The notes beneath the pieces were generated by a model. It was not told where the DNA came from. It saw nothing but the letters and a program-made list of their open reading frames with translations, and did not search any database. The position numbers and the translations under genes are program-made. DNA of 41,694 nt, from positions 1 through 41,694 of the forward strand of contig KN880645.1 of assembly GCA_000934385.1 (NCBI GenBank), given 5' to 3'. Origin of the DNA: Cylindrobasidium torrendii FP15055 ss-10. Lineage: Eukaryota; Basidiomycota; Agaricomycetes; Agaricales; Physalacriaceae. Of the stretch, positions 30,801-40,749 are shown in pieces. Position 1 is the stretch's first letter; each line of letters starts with the position of its first letter.

Positions 30801-31739
30801 GGAACGAGGTAGTGCGGGAAGTCGCGATGCGAGCCTCGAGCTACTGCAAGCAGTCGTGAGCGGCGCCACAAGTTGCCGAAAGAGAGTGTGATCGAGCCCG
30901 GGCCGGCCCACGCTGAGTTCCGCGCCACCAAAGAAAGCTCCGTGGGTTGGTGCGCCACACGGCTTATCATCGCCTCGACGCTTGCGACTCTCTTGGACGA
31001 TATTCTCGAACATCTGTCAGCGGAAAATGGGAAAAGAGAGAGGTTTGAGGATGGGCTGACGCGTGGGTGAGCATCAGGCGACTGCTTTGCCACGGAGTAA
31101 TACGCTGACCACCCAAAAAGGGAGGGTGGATGCCCACAAAACGGGATGGACGTAAAGAAAGTGGACGGCGGGGAGGCGCGCAGCGGTGGTCGGCAGAGAG
31201 GTATCCCAATCTCGGTGGCATCTGGGGACTGGATGCCGAAGAGGGACAACGGAGATGTAGTACGCGCGTCGGAGAAACGTGTTTACTGAACAAGGGAATC
31301 TGGTTCGCAACGGAAGGTTCTGATACGAACCCGCCATAATTTGAGAGGATTATGATGGTACGGAAACGTGTGTTTTTTTCGGAGAGGCCTGGGCCCCGGA
31401 CACTTTAGCGAGAACAAGAGGGAAAAGGATGAGAAACAAAGACAGTTTGTGCTTTGAAAGGGACTTTGTGCCATCGAAAAGAGGCGTGCTACGAGGGGAA
31501 TGTAAAGAGAGTAATAGACTACACAAACAAGGGGCTTTAGACACCCACCAGGCGCACGAGGAGGCGGGGATAAAGCACTGCCACCAGGCACTCAGGGGTT
31601 TCCGGGCCACATTGCACTCGGCAAGCCATTGAAACTCCGCTGCCGGCTAATCAGGGACTGAACTCACATAAAAACTAACCCAGGAACGGTCAAGAGTTCC
31701 TGACTTTTTCCCCCCTTCCCCTGAGCGAGCTCAAGATCA
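27869..31739. other. 3.9-kb gene-poor region between two regulators
   Basis: No gene is supported. The longest ORFs (28760-29227 -, 30234-30812 +, 30680-31249 -) are Arg/Ser/Pro-rich, mutually overlapping and without domain or consistent intron signals. The region must contain the promoters of the divergent regulator at left (leftward) and the C2H2 gene at right (rightward). It may include a long 5' leader of the C2H2 gene or unrecognised noncoding RNA. Confidence 0.5.
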
Positions 31740-32923
31740 ATGGCGACAATGGTTGCAACTGCTCCATCGACGACGACGCCTTCCTCGCCGCCCGCCCTCT
31801 CACCGACTACCGCCGGCGCCGCCGCGGTCGTTGCCGCCAACAACAATGGGGTCACCAAACGCTATCGACCAGCGCCGGCCAAAACTTTCCAGTGCCGCGG
31901 ATATGGCGAATGCAGGATGGTGTTCAGCCGATCTGAGCATTTGGCACGACACATTAGGTGCGTTCTCGGTTGCTGCTCGCGTTTGGACCGTATCGCTAAC
32001 GGTGTTCGGACTCTAGAAAACACACTGGGGAGCGCCCCTTTACCTGCCACTGTGGAAAGCAGTTCTCGCGTCTGGATAACCTGCGTCAACACGCACAGAC
32101 GGTGCACGCTGATAAGCAAGAGGAGAATGAGAAGATGATGCGCGAGTTGAGCGCACTCCACGCGACTATGTCGGCTGCAAGCAAGGCGCGTACCGGTCGT
32201 CGCACGCAACCTGCTCCTGCCAACCAGAAGGATGTAGGGACCAACGGATCGAACGACGCCTCCGCGTCGGCAAGCTCAGCAAGTATGCGGCCCGGAACGT
32301 CGACTGGGTATGAAGGAGGAGAAGGCTGGCAGCATCTCCCAACGCCCTCCCCGCCCCTCGGCCCAGGCGGGAACCAGGGGCTCAACGGGTCGAATCATTC
32401 CTTTCGGTCCTTTCGTGAACAACGGCAAAGCCAATCCAGCCACGGGCCAAGCAACGGGAACGGCAGGATGTACAGCCAGTCCTTTCGTGACTCCCTCCCT
32501 CCCATCTCCGCCACCTCCGCGCACCACGTCCAGCTCCCCACGATCGTCGGTGGGACCGCCAGCCGTCCCACAACTGCCGGCGGGACCGTCCTCCCGCCAC
32601 TCTCAAGCCTCGTCTCCCTCACCCCGCAGCCCTTACTATTTCGACGGCCCCCAACAGCAAACTACGGCCTCATCCGACCAGGGACAGCCCCAGACAGCCT
32701 CATGGTACCCCCAGCCGCCGCCTATGCCGACTACGACCAGGCGGGAGACTCCCCCTTCTTTTTCCACCCACCAGGCCAGAGCCAGGACCCGTTCGCCGCC
32801 AGAGAGCCAGACCAGCCCGAATCTCGCCCTCAATCCAGACGTCTCTCGGTCATGGAACTCTGCAACGACGCAGATGCAGATGTTCACACCGTGGCAGCAG
32901 CAGCAGCAAAGACGCGACTATGA
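31740..32923 (+). CDS. C2H2 zinc-finger transcription factor
   Basis: Exon 1 31740-31957; intron 31958-32016 (59 nt, GCTAAC branch site); exon 2 from 32017. Read to the first stop it encodes 374 aa. Residues 1-45 are Thr/Ala/Pro-rich. Finger 1 is at 52-75 (C-x5-C-x12-H-x3-H, with [10 protein letters not shown]), linked by TGERPF to finger 2 at 83-103 (C-x-C-x12-H-x4-H, with SRLDNLRQH). This pair resembles the Msn2/Usv1/Rgm1 style of fungal regulators, which bind short G/C-rich stress-response type sites. The rest is disordered and Ser/Pro/Gln-rich, with a notable [12 protein letters not shown] motif near the end. The true C-terminus is uncertain: a different frame stays open to 33194 and looks more natural as an ending. 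Confidence 0.8.
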
Positions 32924-32981
32924 CGTTCCTCCCATCCCAGGCTGGGGTTGGTCCAATAGCCCGCCGATGCATCATCCACAG

Positions 32982-33194
32982 CAGCAGCAGCAGCCCCAGC
33001 AGCAGTTCAAGACCGAGTCGTTTGATGGCTTCCCGCCAGAGTTTGGTCAGTTTGCGAGGCAGCAGCAGGCAGCTCATGGCGTCTACAATGGCCCCGACTT
33101 TTCCCATTCTCATCAGCACCAGCAGCACCAGCACCCGTCGCAGACCTCCTGGAATTTCTTTGACTATGGTGGGTATCCCCAGGACAGGCGTTGA
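32982..33194 (+). other. possible true C-terminal exon of the C2H2 factor
   Basis: The frame open from 32310 to 33194 gives Gln-rich sequence, FKTESFDGFPPEFGQF and a terminal WNFFDYGGYPQDRR, typical of a regulator tail. A 91-nt intron 32891-32981 (GTGGCA..CCACAG) would join it in phase to the finger-bearing frame, but the donor is weak. A frameshift or sequencing error in the CAG-repeat stretch near 32890-32910 is an equal alternative. Confidence 0.4.
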
Positions 33195-34035
33195 ACCGTA
33201 TATATCTATAATTTCTCTCGTTCGGACATACATCCCTCTTTTACTGTCGTGTAACCGCTTTGTTTCTTTACTTCTTTCTTCCACGCGTAGGGCAAGCGAA
33301 GCCGGGCTAACTTTATCGTCTATTTTGTAATCCTTTATTTTTTTGACGACGGCCAAGTCAATTGTATACCAATACACAAAACGCTTTTGGATAACGTTGG
33401 ATGATGCCCATATGTGCGACGATGCTGCGTTCGTGAATGGACACACAATTCGAAGTTCTTCTTTTAATCCGTAGGCACGATACGATGTAAATCTCATTTA
33501 CGGGACGAAGCTATTGAATGAGGAACAAGGTGCGCTCCACGGCGGCACGGTCTTTTCGTTCCTAGAGAGATGAGCATTCATTTTGAAGATTGGGTTAAGA
33601 TACATTGTGCTCGGTGCCTCAGCTTAAGTAGCACGGTTGGGGGCGGGATGCGCACGTGAATGGGCGGGGTGGCGGGATATTGGGAGAACGTGGTTTGAAA
33701 TGCAGTGATCTATCTTTGTGCTGGTCGACAGAACTTGATAGTATCTTAGTAGCGGTCTTTGGACAGCCTTAATTGCACGAAAAAGAATTGGCGCACTGGA
33801 TTACATCGAGAGACAGCGCATTATGCCATAATAGACTTGCCCCAGCGCAGATGGCAGAAGAAGAAGAATGTGCTCGCCGCACTGCTTGATTCTATCGTGA
33901 TGTTGCTGCGCGCTCGGCAAGGCTACCCGAACACTGAGCACCGCAACTCAGATCAATCTTGGCATTGTACTCTCACCACCTCTCAACGACTTATATAGCA
34001 CGGCATCTCAATCCTACATACCTCTCACCATCATC
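33195..34035. other. intergenic region with TATA box for the right regulator
   Basis: Contains the 3' UTR of the C2H2 gene and the promoter of the next gene. TATATAG lies at about 33992, some 44 nt before the start at 34036. An ORF at 33759-33998 has no motif and ends inside the promoter, so it is not annotated. Confidence 0.55.
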
Positions 34036-37000
34036 ATGAGCTCGAGTTTGCATCTTCAGGCAACTTCAGAGGGTCCGACGAAGAGGCGAAGAACGCGTGG
34101 TGAGCACTTGTGGGTAATTCTTGGATCGCTCAAAATTTAAAGACAATCGCAAAAGGTGCTTGTGACTATTGCAAAGTCAAGAAGAGTGAGGTTCTTCTCC
34201 TCGGCGTGCAGATTTGACGCTCAGTGTTCGACCCTCAGCACGATGTAGGCAGCCGTACCTCTAACCCGAACACGGATAGCTAAGGGAGGCAAAGGCAACA
34301 GCGCGACGATGCCTAATAATGTTTGCTCGAATTGCATTACATACAACGAGGCGTGTACACACGAGATGGCCTCGAAGAAGGTACGTGCATTTTGCCCTTC
34401 TGGAGTAGGTCTGTGCTCATGGTGCGCAAAGCCTCAAAAGACCTCGTTCAAGTACGTGTTAGAATACTTTCTTCGATAACGTTGCGCTGCATTCATCGAC
34501 AGCTTTGTCAACTATTCGACTCCGGACACAGGAAATGAGACGCTTCGTAAAGTCAGGTCATTGCACTCGTCTTCTACACCAATCCTCACATTAGCAAGGA
34601 ACGCTCATTAGGGCTGGATCTCGACATCCAGATATCCACCATTCTCGACTCGCCATCTGAAATGCCCACCGCCGTTCCTGCGCTCCAGAGGCTGGTAACT
34701 GATTTGGCAAGACGCGTCCGTAATCTACAAGCCAGGTTGGACGCCTATAATACCCAAGCTTGTTCCGTGCTCGAACCTGCCTCGGAGGCCACCGCATCTA
34801 TGACCAGTGCTACGACCTCACCAGAGCCGTCTGACCAGCAGGAGAATCTGTCCATCATTAGGGACGACAAGACAGACATTGGCCCCGAACTCGACGGGCT
34901 GAAGCAGCTTACCATCGGCCAATTGCCGAATCGCCATCTCGGAAAATCGAGTAGCTTGATGCTGGTAAAATCTGCGATGGATCTAAAGCAGCTCTCGAGT
35001 AACCATAGCGCTGCTGTTGCTGGTACTCGACGCGCAGAGTTCTGGGGAGATCAACCCGTGCGTCTCCCCCGTTCACTTCCTCCAATACCTTGTATTATGC
35101 TGACCCTGCTTCAATTCGCAGTGGCAAATGGAGCAGTTCGACGCTGCCGCCGACCTGCCGTACATCTTCCCCGACCAGGATCTGCTTCGCCACTTGATAG
35201 ACGTATATTTCGAAGAAGAGAGTACCATTGCTCCCCTCCTCTACCGCCCGACATTCGAAGCTCGTCTTTCATGTCATCTTCACGAGTACGACCGGAGTTT
35301 TGGGGCGCTGGTCCTTGCAGTTGCCGCCATCGCGTCTCGATACTGCAACGACGACCCCCGGGTGTTGCTCGATCCAACTGCGAAGACGAGTGCTGGGTGG
35401 CATTGGTATAGACAAATCAGGCCTATCCCGTCTGCGTTTTCTTCACCTCCGAATCTTCATAATGTTCAGACCTATGTCGTACGTCCGAGATTCCACGGCA
35501 TGACCAAAAGCGCTGAATGTCATGATACTCATACTAGCTTTGCTCGTTCTATGCATCAGCAACAAACGCCCCACCGGAGTACACTTGGGCGCTGCCCGCG
35601 TTTGGAATACGCATGGCTCAAGCAGTTGGCGCACACCGCGCGAAGCTCGGGACACAGCCCTCCCCAGAGCAAGAAGAATGGAAGAGGGCATTTTGGGCGC
35701 TGTACTGCGTTGACATTTTCATCGCCGTTGCTACTGGGCGTCCCATGGCCATGGGTGTAGACGAGTGTGTCTTCTCTTCCGCCCAGAAATTTGGCTATCC
35801 GCTGATAATGCATGCTTGAAGCTTCGATGTACAACCGCCGCTTGGCGTGGATGAGGCTTATTGGGAACTTCCTGATCCCCGTCTGGTCTTTGTCCAGCCC
35901 GATGGCGTTCCGTCCTCGAACGCCTGCTGGACGCACATTTGTTCGATCTTGGATATTATGGGGTTTGCGCATCAGACTATTGTAAGTGTGTGCGTCGGGG
36001 ATAAGTTGGTTTGGGACTGATGTACAAGAGCGTAGTACGCCCCGCGACGCTCGAGGCTTTCAAAAGAGTTGTCTGTACCGGACTGGGATAAGCGTACCAT
36101 TGGGGCGATTGATAATGCGCTGAACGAGTGGGTAGACGCTATTCCAGATCATTGTAAGTGTTGCGTGCTTGTTCTCCCGCGTACAAGGCGAGTAGTCTCA
36201 TGGAATTTGACAGTGCGTTGGAATCCACATAACCCAAACGAACTCTTTCTCAGGCAAAGCGTTGTACGCACCATTCCCCTCTGATTGCTATCTCATCGAA
36301 ATTCTGAACACCTCTCAAGTCGTTATACACGACGTTCTATTTTGTCAACATCATCGTACATCGACCGTTCATCGCCTCTCGCGTAGGAACCTCGCCCGTC
36401 TCCATTAATTGGCCATCTCTCGCAATATGCGTGAATGCAGCGCGCGCATGCTGCCATGTAGTGGACATGTACCATCGGAGAGGCTTTCCTCCCATGTTTA
36501 GCGTTCAAGTGCGTGAACATCTCCCGTCAGTTCATCGGCAAGAGAGGCTGACACCGCGCCAAGATCATGGTGTTTTATGCAGCTACCGTGTTGATCATGA
36601 ACGTCTGGCGCAACAAGGCGTTGGGAAATGACGAGCAAGTCAACAAGGACCTCCAGGACGTCCACATATGCATGGGGGCACTCAGAATTTCGGAGAAGAG
36701 GTAAGCCATTCTCGTATTTCACTGCTGTTACTGACCGCAGGGCCAGATGGCAAAACTCAGGACGTCTAGTGTGAGTTCAATTCTGTCGCAGACCTGTTGT
36801 ACTCACCAATGCCGCAGGGATTTGATCACTGCCATGCTCAGCGACCTGGAAAACGTCCCCACACAGTCTCCAACCCATCCAAATACTCAGAAGCGCACGT
36901 TCGACTCCGCCTATCTGGATGAGGAGAACTGGACATTCGACACCATGCCGCCCACTCTCGACGGGCCAGGCTTTGATGACCTCTTCGGTCCTCTTCCCAT

Positions 37001-37298
37001 ACATACAGCAGACCTCGAACGCCCCTTGGCGGCGGATATGCCTGAGGAAAGGGATGCGGACTATACGTCGTGGTTCGCACAGCGCTTTGCGTCTGATTTC
37101 GTACGTGCAGACTGGAGTTCTGATGAGGCATTCGCGATGGGGTCTGGTATGTCCACGGCGTCGATTGTGGAACATAATGCTGACATGAATGCAGAAACGA
37201 GATACTATGCTGAGAACAATGAAAGACTTCGTACTATGGATGATACGAGGCTCGAAGACCAGTGGATTGGAGTCGAAATTGACCCGCGCGATGGATAA
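34036..37298 (+). CDS. Zn2Cys6-type transcription regulator with fungal_trans domain (right copy)
   Basis: Paralogue of 24663-27868 with the same exon order. Exon 1 (34036-34099) ends TKRRRTR; exon 2 (from 34156) gives GACDYCKVKK; exon 3 gives GNSATMPNNVCSNCITYNEAC. A heptad-like linker follows (LVTDLARRVRNLQARLDA). The fungal_trans core shows LLRHLIDVYFEEE, APLLYRPTFEARL, SFGALVLAVAAIAS, AGWHWYRQI, AFGIRMAQAVGAHR, EEWKRAFWALY, ATGRPMAMGVDE and WDKRTIGAIDNALNEWV. Also present are YFVNIIVHRPFIASR and NVWRNKALGND, which is shared with the left copy. Introns of about 45-65 nt restore the frame at every break checked. An acidic C-terminal region may activate transcription. As in the left copy, Gly stands where the third cluster Cys is expected. 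A TATA box lies 44 nt upstream of the start. Confidence 0.8.
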
Positions 37299-37361
37299 AA
37301 GATGTGTATATGCATACATGCTATGTATACAACTGCATTTTGCGTACCAGTGCATGGAGAT

Positions 37362-37952
37362 TCAATAAAACCCAAGGTCCCCATCGAGACGCGAGCCGCT
37401 TTCCTTGTAAGCACCCCCTCCTGGAAGTAAACCGAACGCTGTATCGATGTCGTGAAGCAACCCCACGTCCTCGTCCCCGCCATAATCATATGCTCTCCCC
37501 CAGCTACCTCCGCCGCCGCCGCCGCCTCCGCCATACCTTGTTTTCTTTCCTCCATTTCGACCTTTCTGCCCGCCGCCACTACCTCGTCCTGATGCGCCTG
37601 ATGCGCCACCAGCGCCTTTACCGTTGCCTTTGCCTTTGGCATTTCCTTTGCTCTTAACCGGATTCTCGCTGCGCGCGAGGTTCGGACGTTCGCCAGCCTT
37701 GGTATCTGCAGCCACAGGCTGAGCAGGCGTCAGATGAATGTGTTGAAGGCGCCTCTCGACGGCCTTCTTGCAAATGGTGCACACTTTCCATTTACCGTTC
37801 GAGGCGAATCCCGATTGAGAGGCCTGTACGCGGTTGGTGTGCTTTTTACTCGCCTCGTGCGCCGCTTTTGATTTGATGAGCATTGGGGCGCGATCGCAGG
37901 CATCGCAGGACCACCAGCCAGCCGGGAGGGTATACGATGCGCTGGAGTCCAT
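37362..37952 (-). CDS. small Cys/His-motif, Gly-rich protein (paralogue 1)
   Basis: A 196-aa single-exon protein. The start at 37952 is preferred over the longer frame because it aligns with the tandem paralogue and follows a TATA box by about 125 nt. After LPAGWWSCDAC come two putative zinc-binding units: C16-x2-C19-x12-H32-x5-H38 and C58-x2-C61 with His 71 and 73. These resemble single U1/matrin-like fingers, though this is only a spacing argument. A Lys/Gly-rich, then poly-Gly stretch follows. A conserved end reads GLLHDIDTAFGLLPGGGAY..SGS..DGDLGFY. The Gly/Arg-Lys tail suggests nucleic-acid binding (inference). Its stop is only 63 bp from the convergent regulator's stop. Confidence 0.75.
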   Translation of the reverse strand: MDSSASYTLPAGWWSCDACDRAPMLIKSKAAHEASKKHTNRVQASQSGFASNGKWKVCTICKKAVERRLQHIHLTPAQPVAADTKAGERPNLARSENPVKSKGNAKGKGNGKGAGGASGASGRGSGGGQKGRNGGKKTRYGGGGGGGGGSWGRAYDYGGDEDVGLLHDIDTAFGLLPGGGAYKESGSRLDGDLGFY

Positions 37953-37984
37953 TGGGTAGAGGTGATATTGGATTGGAATCAGAG

Positions 37985-38125
37985 TGTGGGTGTGTCGTAC
38001 TTCGAGGCACCCCTTCGTAATGAAGGGAGGAAGCGAAGGAGAGATGAGTAAAATGATTGTGGAGCGAGGCTTATAATACTCTGCGGCAGCGACGGGCCGA
38101 TGCCACCCGGGAGTCCTGATCTTGG
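37985..38125 (-). promoter_or_regulatory. promoter/leader of paralogue 1, shared with paralogue 2
   Basis: Contains TATTATAAG (about 38078 downward on the minus strand). On the plus strand, ATGAAGGGAGG.AGCGAAGGAGAGATGA (leader side) and GGACGGGCCGATGC-like words (upstream side) also flank paralogue 2 in the same order and spacing. Confidence 0.65.
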
Positions 38126-38297
38126 TCTCGACTCTCCTGCTTCTTGACTTCGACACTCGCGGGACGAATACTTTTCCAGTCATGGATATGTAAACTGTAT
38201 GAGAAAGTCGACAGGAGCCGTACGAGGGTCTGGACGATATCGGTATACTGCAAATCGCATCTCGACTTTGGCTACCAGGACGTTGAGGATGCACCAA

Positions 38298-38985
38298 CTC
38301 TATCTTGTCAGGGCACGTACATTGCTCAAGAACATCAATAGCCTATTCATCCATTTGCCGCAATACGGTGTTCCCCGCCAAACTTGTGCTACTACATCTA
38401 ATCATCGACATCAGCAACTGCGAACTCGATCCGCATGGTAATACATACCCATATCATAATCAATCCTGCCCGTTCGCCCTCTAGCTCAGCGCTCAAGTAC
38501 CCGTCACTTGATCTCACATCCGCACGTCTTCCCTCTGAGTTTCAAACACCGTGGCCTCAATCGTCGAGAAGTGCTAGGCAAATCAATACCCTTGCGAAGG
38601 TGCATCGCTTCATTCAGAGATCATCGTCGGTTCCAACAACTAACACTTTCATAGCGGGCGCGCGCTTCCTCCAGTGAATTTTCCGTGTAGAAAATGGTGA
38701 TTCGCCTCACCTCCTTCTAGGTTTCCAACGCTCAAGGTATCGCCACCAGCTGCAAGCTTATGTACCACCGCCGTGCTACTTCGGCGAGGGGTTCACGTTT
38801 GTGCCCGTTTGAGGTGCCCGAATCCGGTATTGTCAGAACCTGAGGCTGAACCCGCTGCGCCATTGAAGTGATTGACTTCAAGCCAGCGCATATTGGTCGT
38901 GGAAGTGATGAGTTACATTTTCATGTTACATTGGAGAGCTAAATATCGCATCGTAGTGTTCATAATCATACTTGGAAAGAAAGCT
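38298..38985. other. spacer between tandem paralogues
   Basis: No gene seen. Short ORFs (38199-38441, 38435-38677) lack motifs. The right end should include the 3' UTR of paralogue 2. Confidence 0.5.
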
Positions 38986-39654
38986 TTACCAAAATCCAAA
39001 GTCCCCATCCGCGAGTGAGCCACTGTCTTGATAAGCCCCGCCTTCTGGAAGCAAACCGAAAGCTGTATCGATATCGTGGAGAATCCCTGCGGCCTCGTAC
39101 GGGTCGAGGTAAAATCCACTTTCCCGCCCACCTCTGCCACGTCCTCCACGTCCGCGTCCAGGTCCTCCGCCGCCGCGTCCTCCACCTCCTCCACCACCGC
39201 CGCCACCGCCGCCGCCACTTCCGCGCCTCTGTCCTGCGCGCCCATTCCTACCGCGCCTGTTCTGCCCTGGTCCACCTCCACCCGACCCTTCTGGCCCATC
39301 GCCACCACCGCGGTTGCCGCGACCCAGGTCGGGCTTGTCCCGCCCTGCGCTGCTTCCGCCTCCACTAGCTGTTGCTTCAACGGGCGTCGGCACGTCTGCA
39401 GTCACACTCCCGGTTTCCTGAGGCGTTGTGTAGGTGTGTTGTGCTCTATGGCTCGTCTGGGCGGGCTTGTTGCACGTTGTACATACAAACCATTTCCCTT
39501 TCGATGCATATCCAGATTTCGATGCCTGTACACGCCGCACGTGCTTTGGGGCCGCTTCGTGGGTCGCTTTCGAGTGAAGGGGCATCGGCGCACGATTACA
39601 AGCATCGCAGGCCCACCAGCCAGGTGGGAGAGTAGAAGACGTGCTAGAGCTCAT
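38986..39654 (-). CDS. small Cys/His-motif, RGG-rich protein (paralogue 2)
   Basis: A 222-aa single-exon protein. The N-terminus STLPPGWWACDACNRAPM aligns with paralogue 1. Ligand candidates are at the same positions (C16, C19, H32, H38; C58, C61, H69, H73). The middle is Thr/Pro-rich. The tail is much richer in RGG and GRG than paralogue 1, with a long Gly run, a composition typical of RNA-binding or phase-separating regions. The last 40 residues restore strong similarity: GILHDIDTAFGLLPEGGAY..SGS..DGDFGFW. This two-ended conservation around a freely varying low-complexity middle suggests both ends are functional. Role unknown. A TATA box lies about 130 nt upstream. Confidence 0.8.
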   Translation of the reverse strand: MSSSTSSTLPPGWWACDACNRAPMPLHSKATHEAAPKHVRRVQASKSGYASKGKWFVCTTCNKPAQTSHRAQHTYTTPQETGSVTADVPTPVEATASGGGSSAGRDKPDLGRGNRGGGDGPEGSGGGGPGQNRRGRNGRAGQRRGSGGGGGGGGGGGGGRGGGGPGRGRGGRGRGGRESGFYLDPYEAAGILHDIDTAFGLLPEGGAYQDSGSLADGDFGFW

Positions 39655-39709
39655 CCAATAGTAGGGATATGGAATTGATCTCGAAATGAGAAGTGCTTTT
39701 TACTTCGAA

Positions 39710-39860
39710 GCGTCCCTTCATACGATGAAGGGAGGGAGCGAAGGAGAGATGATCAATATGAACAGCGGAGCAGGCCTTATATACAGTACGGCAAGGACGG
39801 GCCGATGCGCAGGGGCATGAGACCGTGTCTTCTTGACTTCGATACTCGTGGAATCACTTC
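39710..39860 (-). promoter_or_regulatory. promoter/leader of paralogue 2
   Basis: TATATAAG (about 39785 downward, minus strand). It carries the same leader words as paralogue 1 (ATGAAGGGAGGGAGCGAAGG on the plus strand) and the GGACGGGCCGATGC and TTCTTGACTTCGA(T/C)ACTCG upstream words. The two promoters were clearly duplicated along with the genes. Confidence 0.7.
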
Positions 39861-40490
39861 TTATCAAACGACGATTCAGAGCGCAGGTCAGATACGAGCC
39901 GGTACATAACGAGGACCAAAGCAACGAGCCTCGTTCTCCGGTTCTGAAGACCGCATTTCCCTCGGAGCTTGCGATAGGATTGAAACATCAGAGTTTCCAA
40001 AATCCATCACAATTGTCAATGCGATTTATAGGTAGTGGTACGGAGAACACGATAGTTGTTGTAGTTACAGACCATTTTCAGTGACTCGCCGAGAAGCCAC
40101 GCCTTCATTGGTCTCCAAGCTTTTTTGGGAGAGCAAGCTAAAAAACATTAACCACGCTCGTCCACCTCTCGCCATCGCTTCTGGAGCCGTAAGTTCACAT
40201 CAGATTCCAATCCCATACGTGTGGTGGTCTGGCAATCTATCAGCCCGCAAGCCATCTAATTTCTCGCTCTTATCTTGAGTAAGTAAGAATTAGTGTAGAA
40301 GAACATTCACGCGCTGGTGCGCCTTGAACAGTAGCCCAGACGCACACTGGGAGAATCGTCACTGCAGGTTACCGCCGACCTGTATTGTAGGAATCACAGC
40401 AGTTGATGATATTGTCTCAATAATTTGATGCTATAAAGAAGACATTGAGTGCTAAAGGACTAATAGGAAACTCTAGGCGGTCGTAAATAT
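39861..40490. other. intergenic region without a supported gene
   Basis: Unique-looking DNA with no motif-bearing frame on either strand. From about 40495 similarity to the upstream flank of family member B begins (CTGCACCGTCG followed by TTGACACC). Confidence 0.5.
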
Positions 40491-40639
40491 ATAATCGATG
40501 TCACTGCACCGTCGATTTGAATCTTGACACCGGATTTCCGACCCACGGAGCCTAGTAATTTTCGATTCCATTGGTAATTGTTGAAATCAGCAGCGATGAG
40601 CTTGTTTGAACGATGCTCTTGTCCTTTCGTCCCTTCCTG

Positions 40640-40712
40640 GAGTCACAACGGCCGGTCACGTGTACGATCGGAGCCGTGCGTATATAACACGTTTTACTCC
40701 TTCTTCTCTTAC
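40640..40712 (+). promoter_or_regulatory. family promoter module, copy G
   Basis: GGCCGGTCACGTG (CACGTG 40657-40662), then TATATAA at 40681-40687, exactly 24 nt from the E-box start, then ACACGTTTTACTCCTTCTTC. The start codon is 69 nt past the TATA element. This is the most complete version of the module. Confidence 0.8.
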
Positions 40713-40749
40713 GACGACGACCACACCACGGCCATCAATCTTCGACACC

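Noticed and set aside
30234..31249. ORFs of 192 aa (+) and 189 aa (-) overlapping each other
   Set aside because: Neither has a recognisable motif; compositions mirror one another as expected for shadows, and no TATA box or branch-site signals were seen.
33759..33998. 79-aa ORF upstream of the right regulator
   Set aside because: No motif, and it ends across the regulator's TATA box.
40606..40749. Upstream extension of family member G
   Set aside because: It covers the CACGTG/TATA promoter module, and the relatives all start at the equivalent of 40750.
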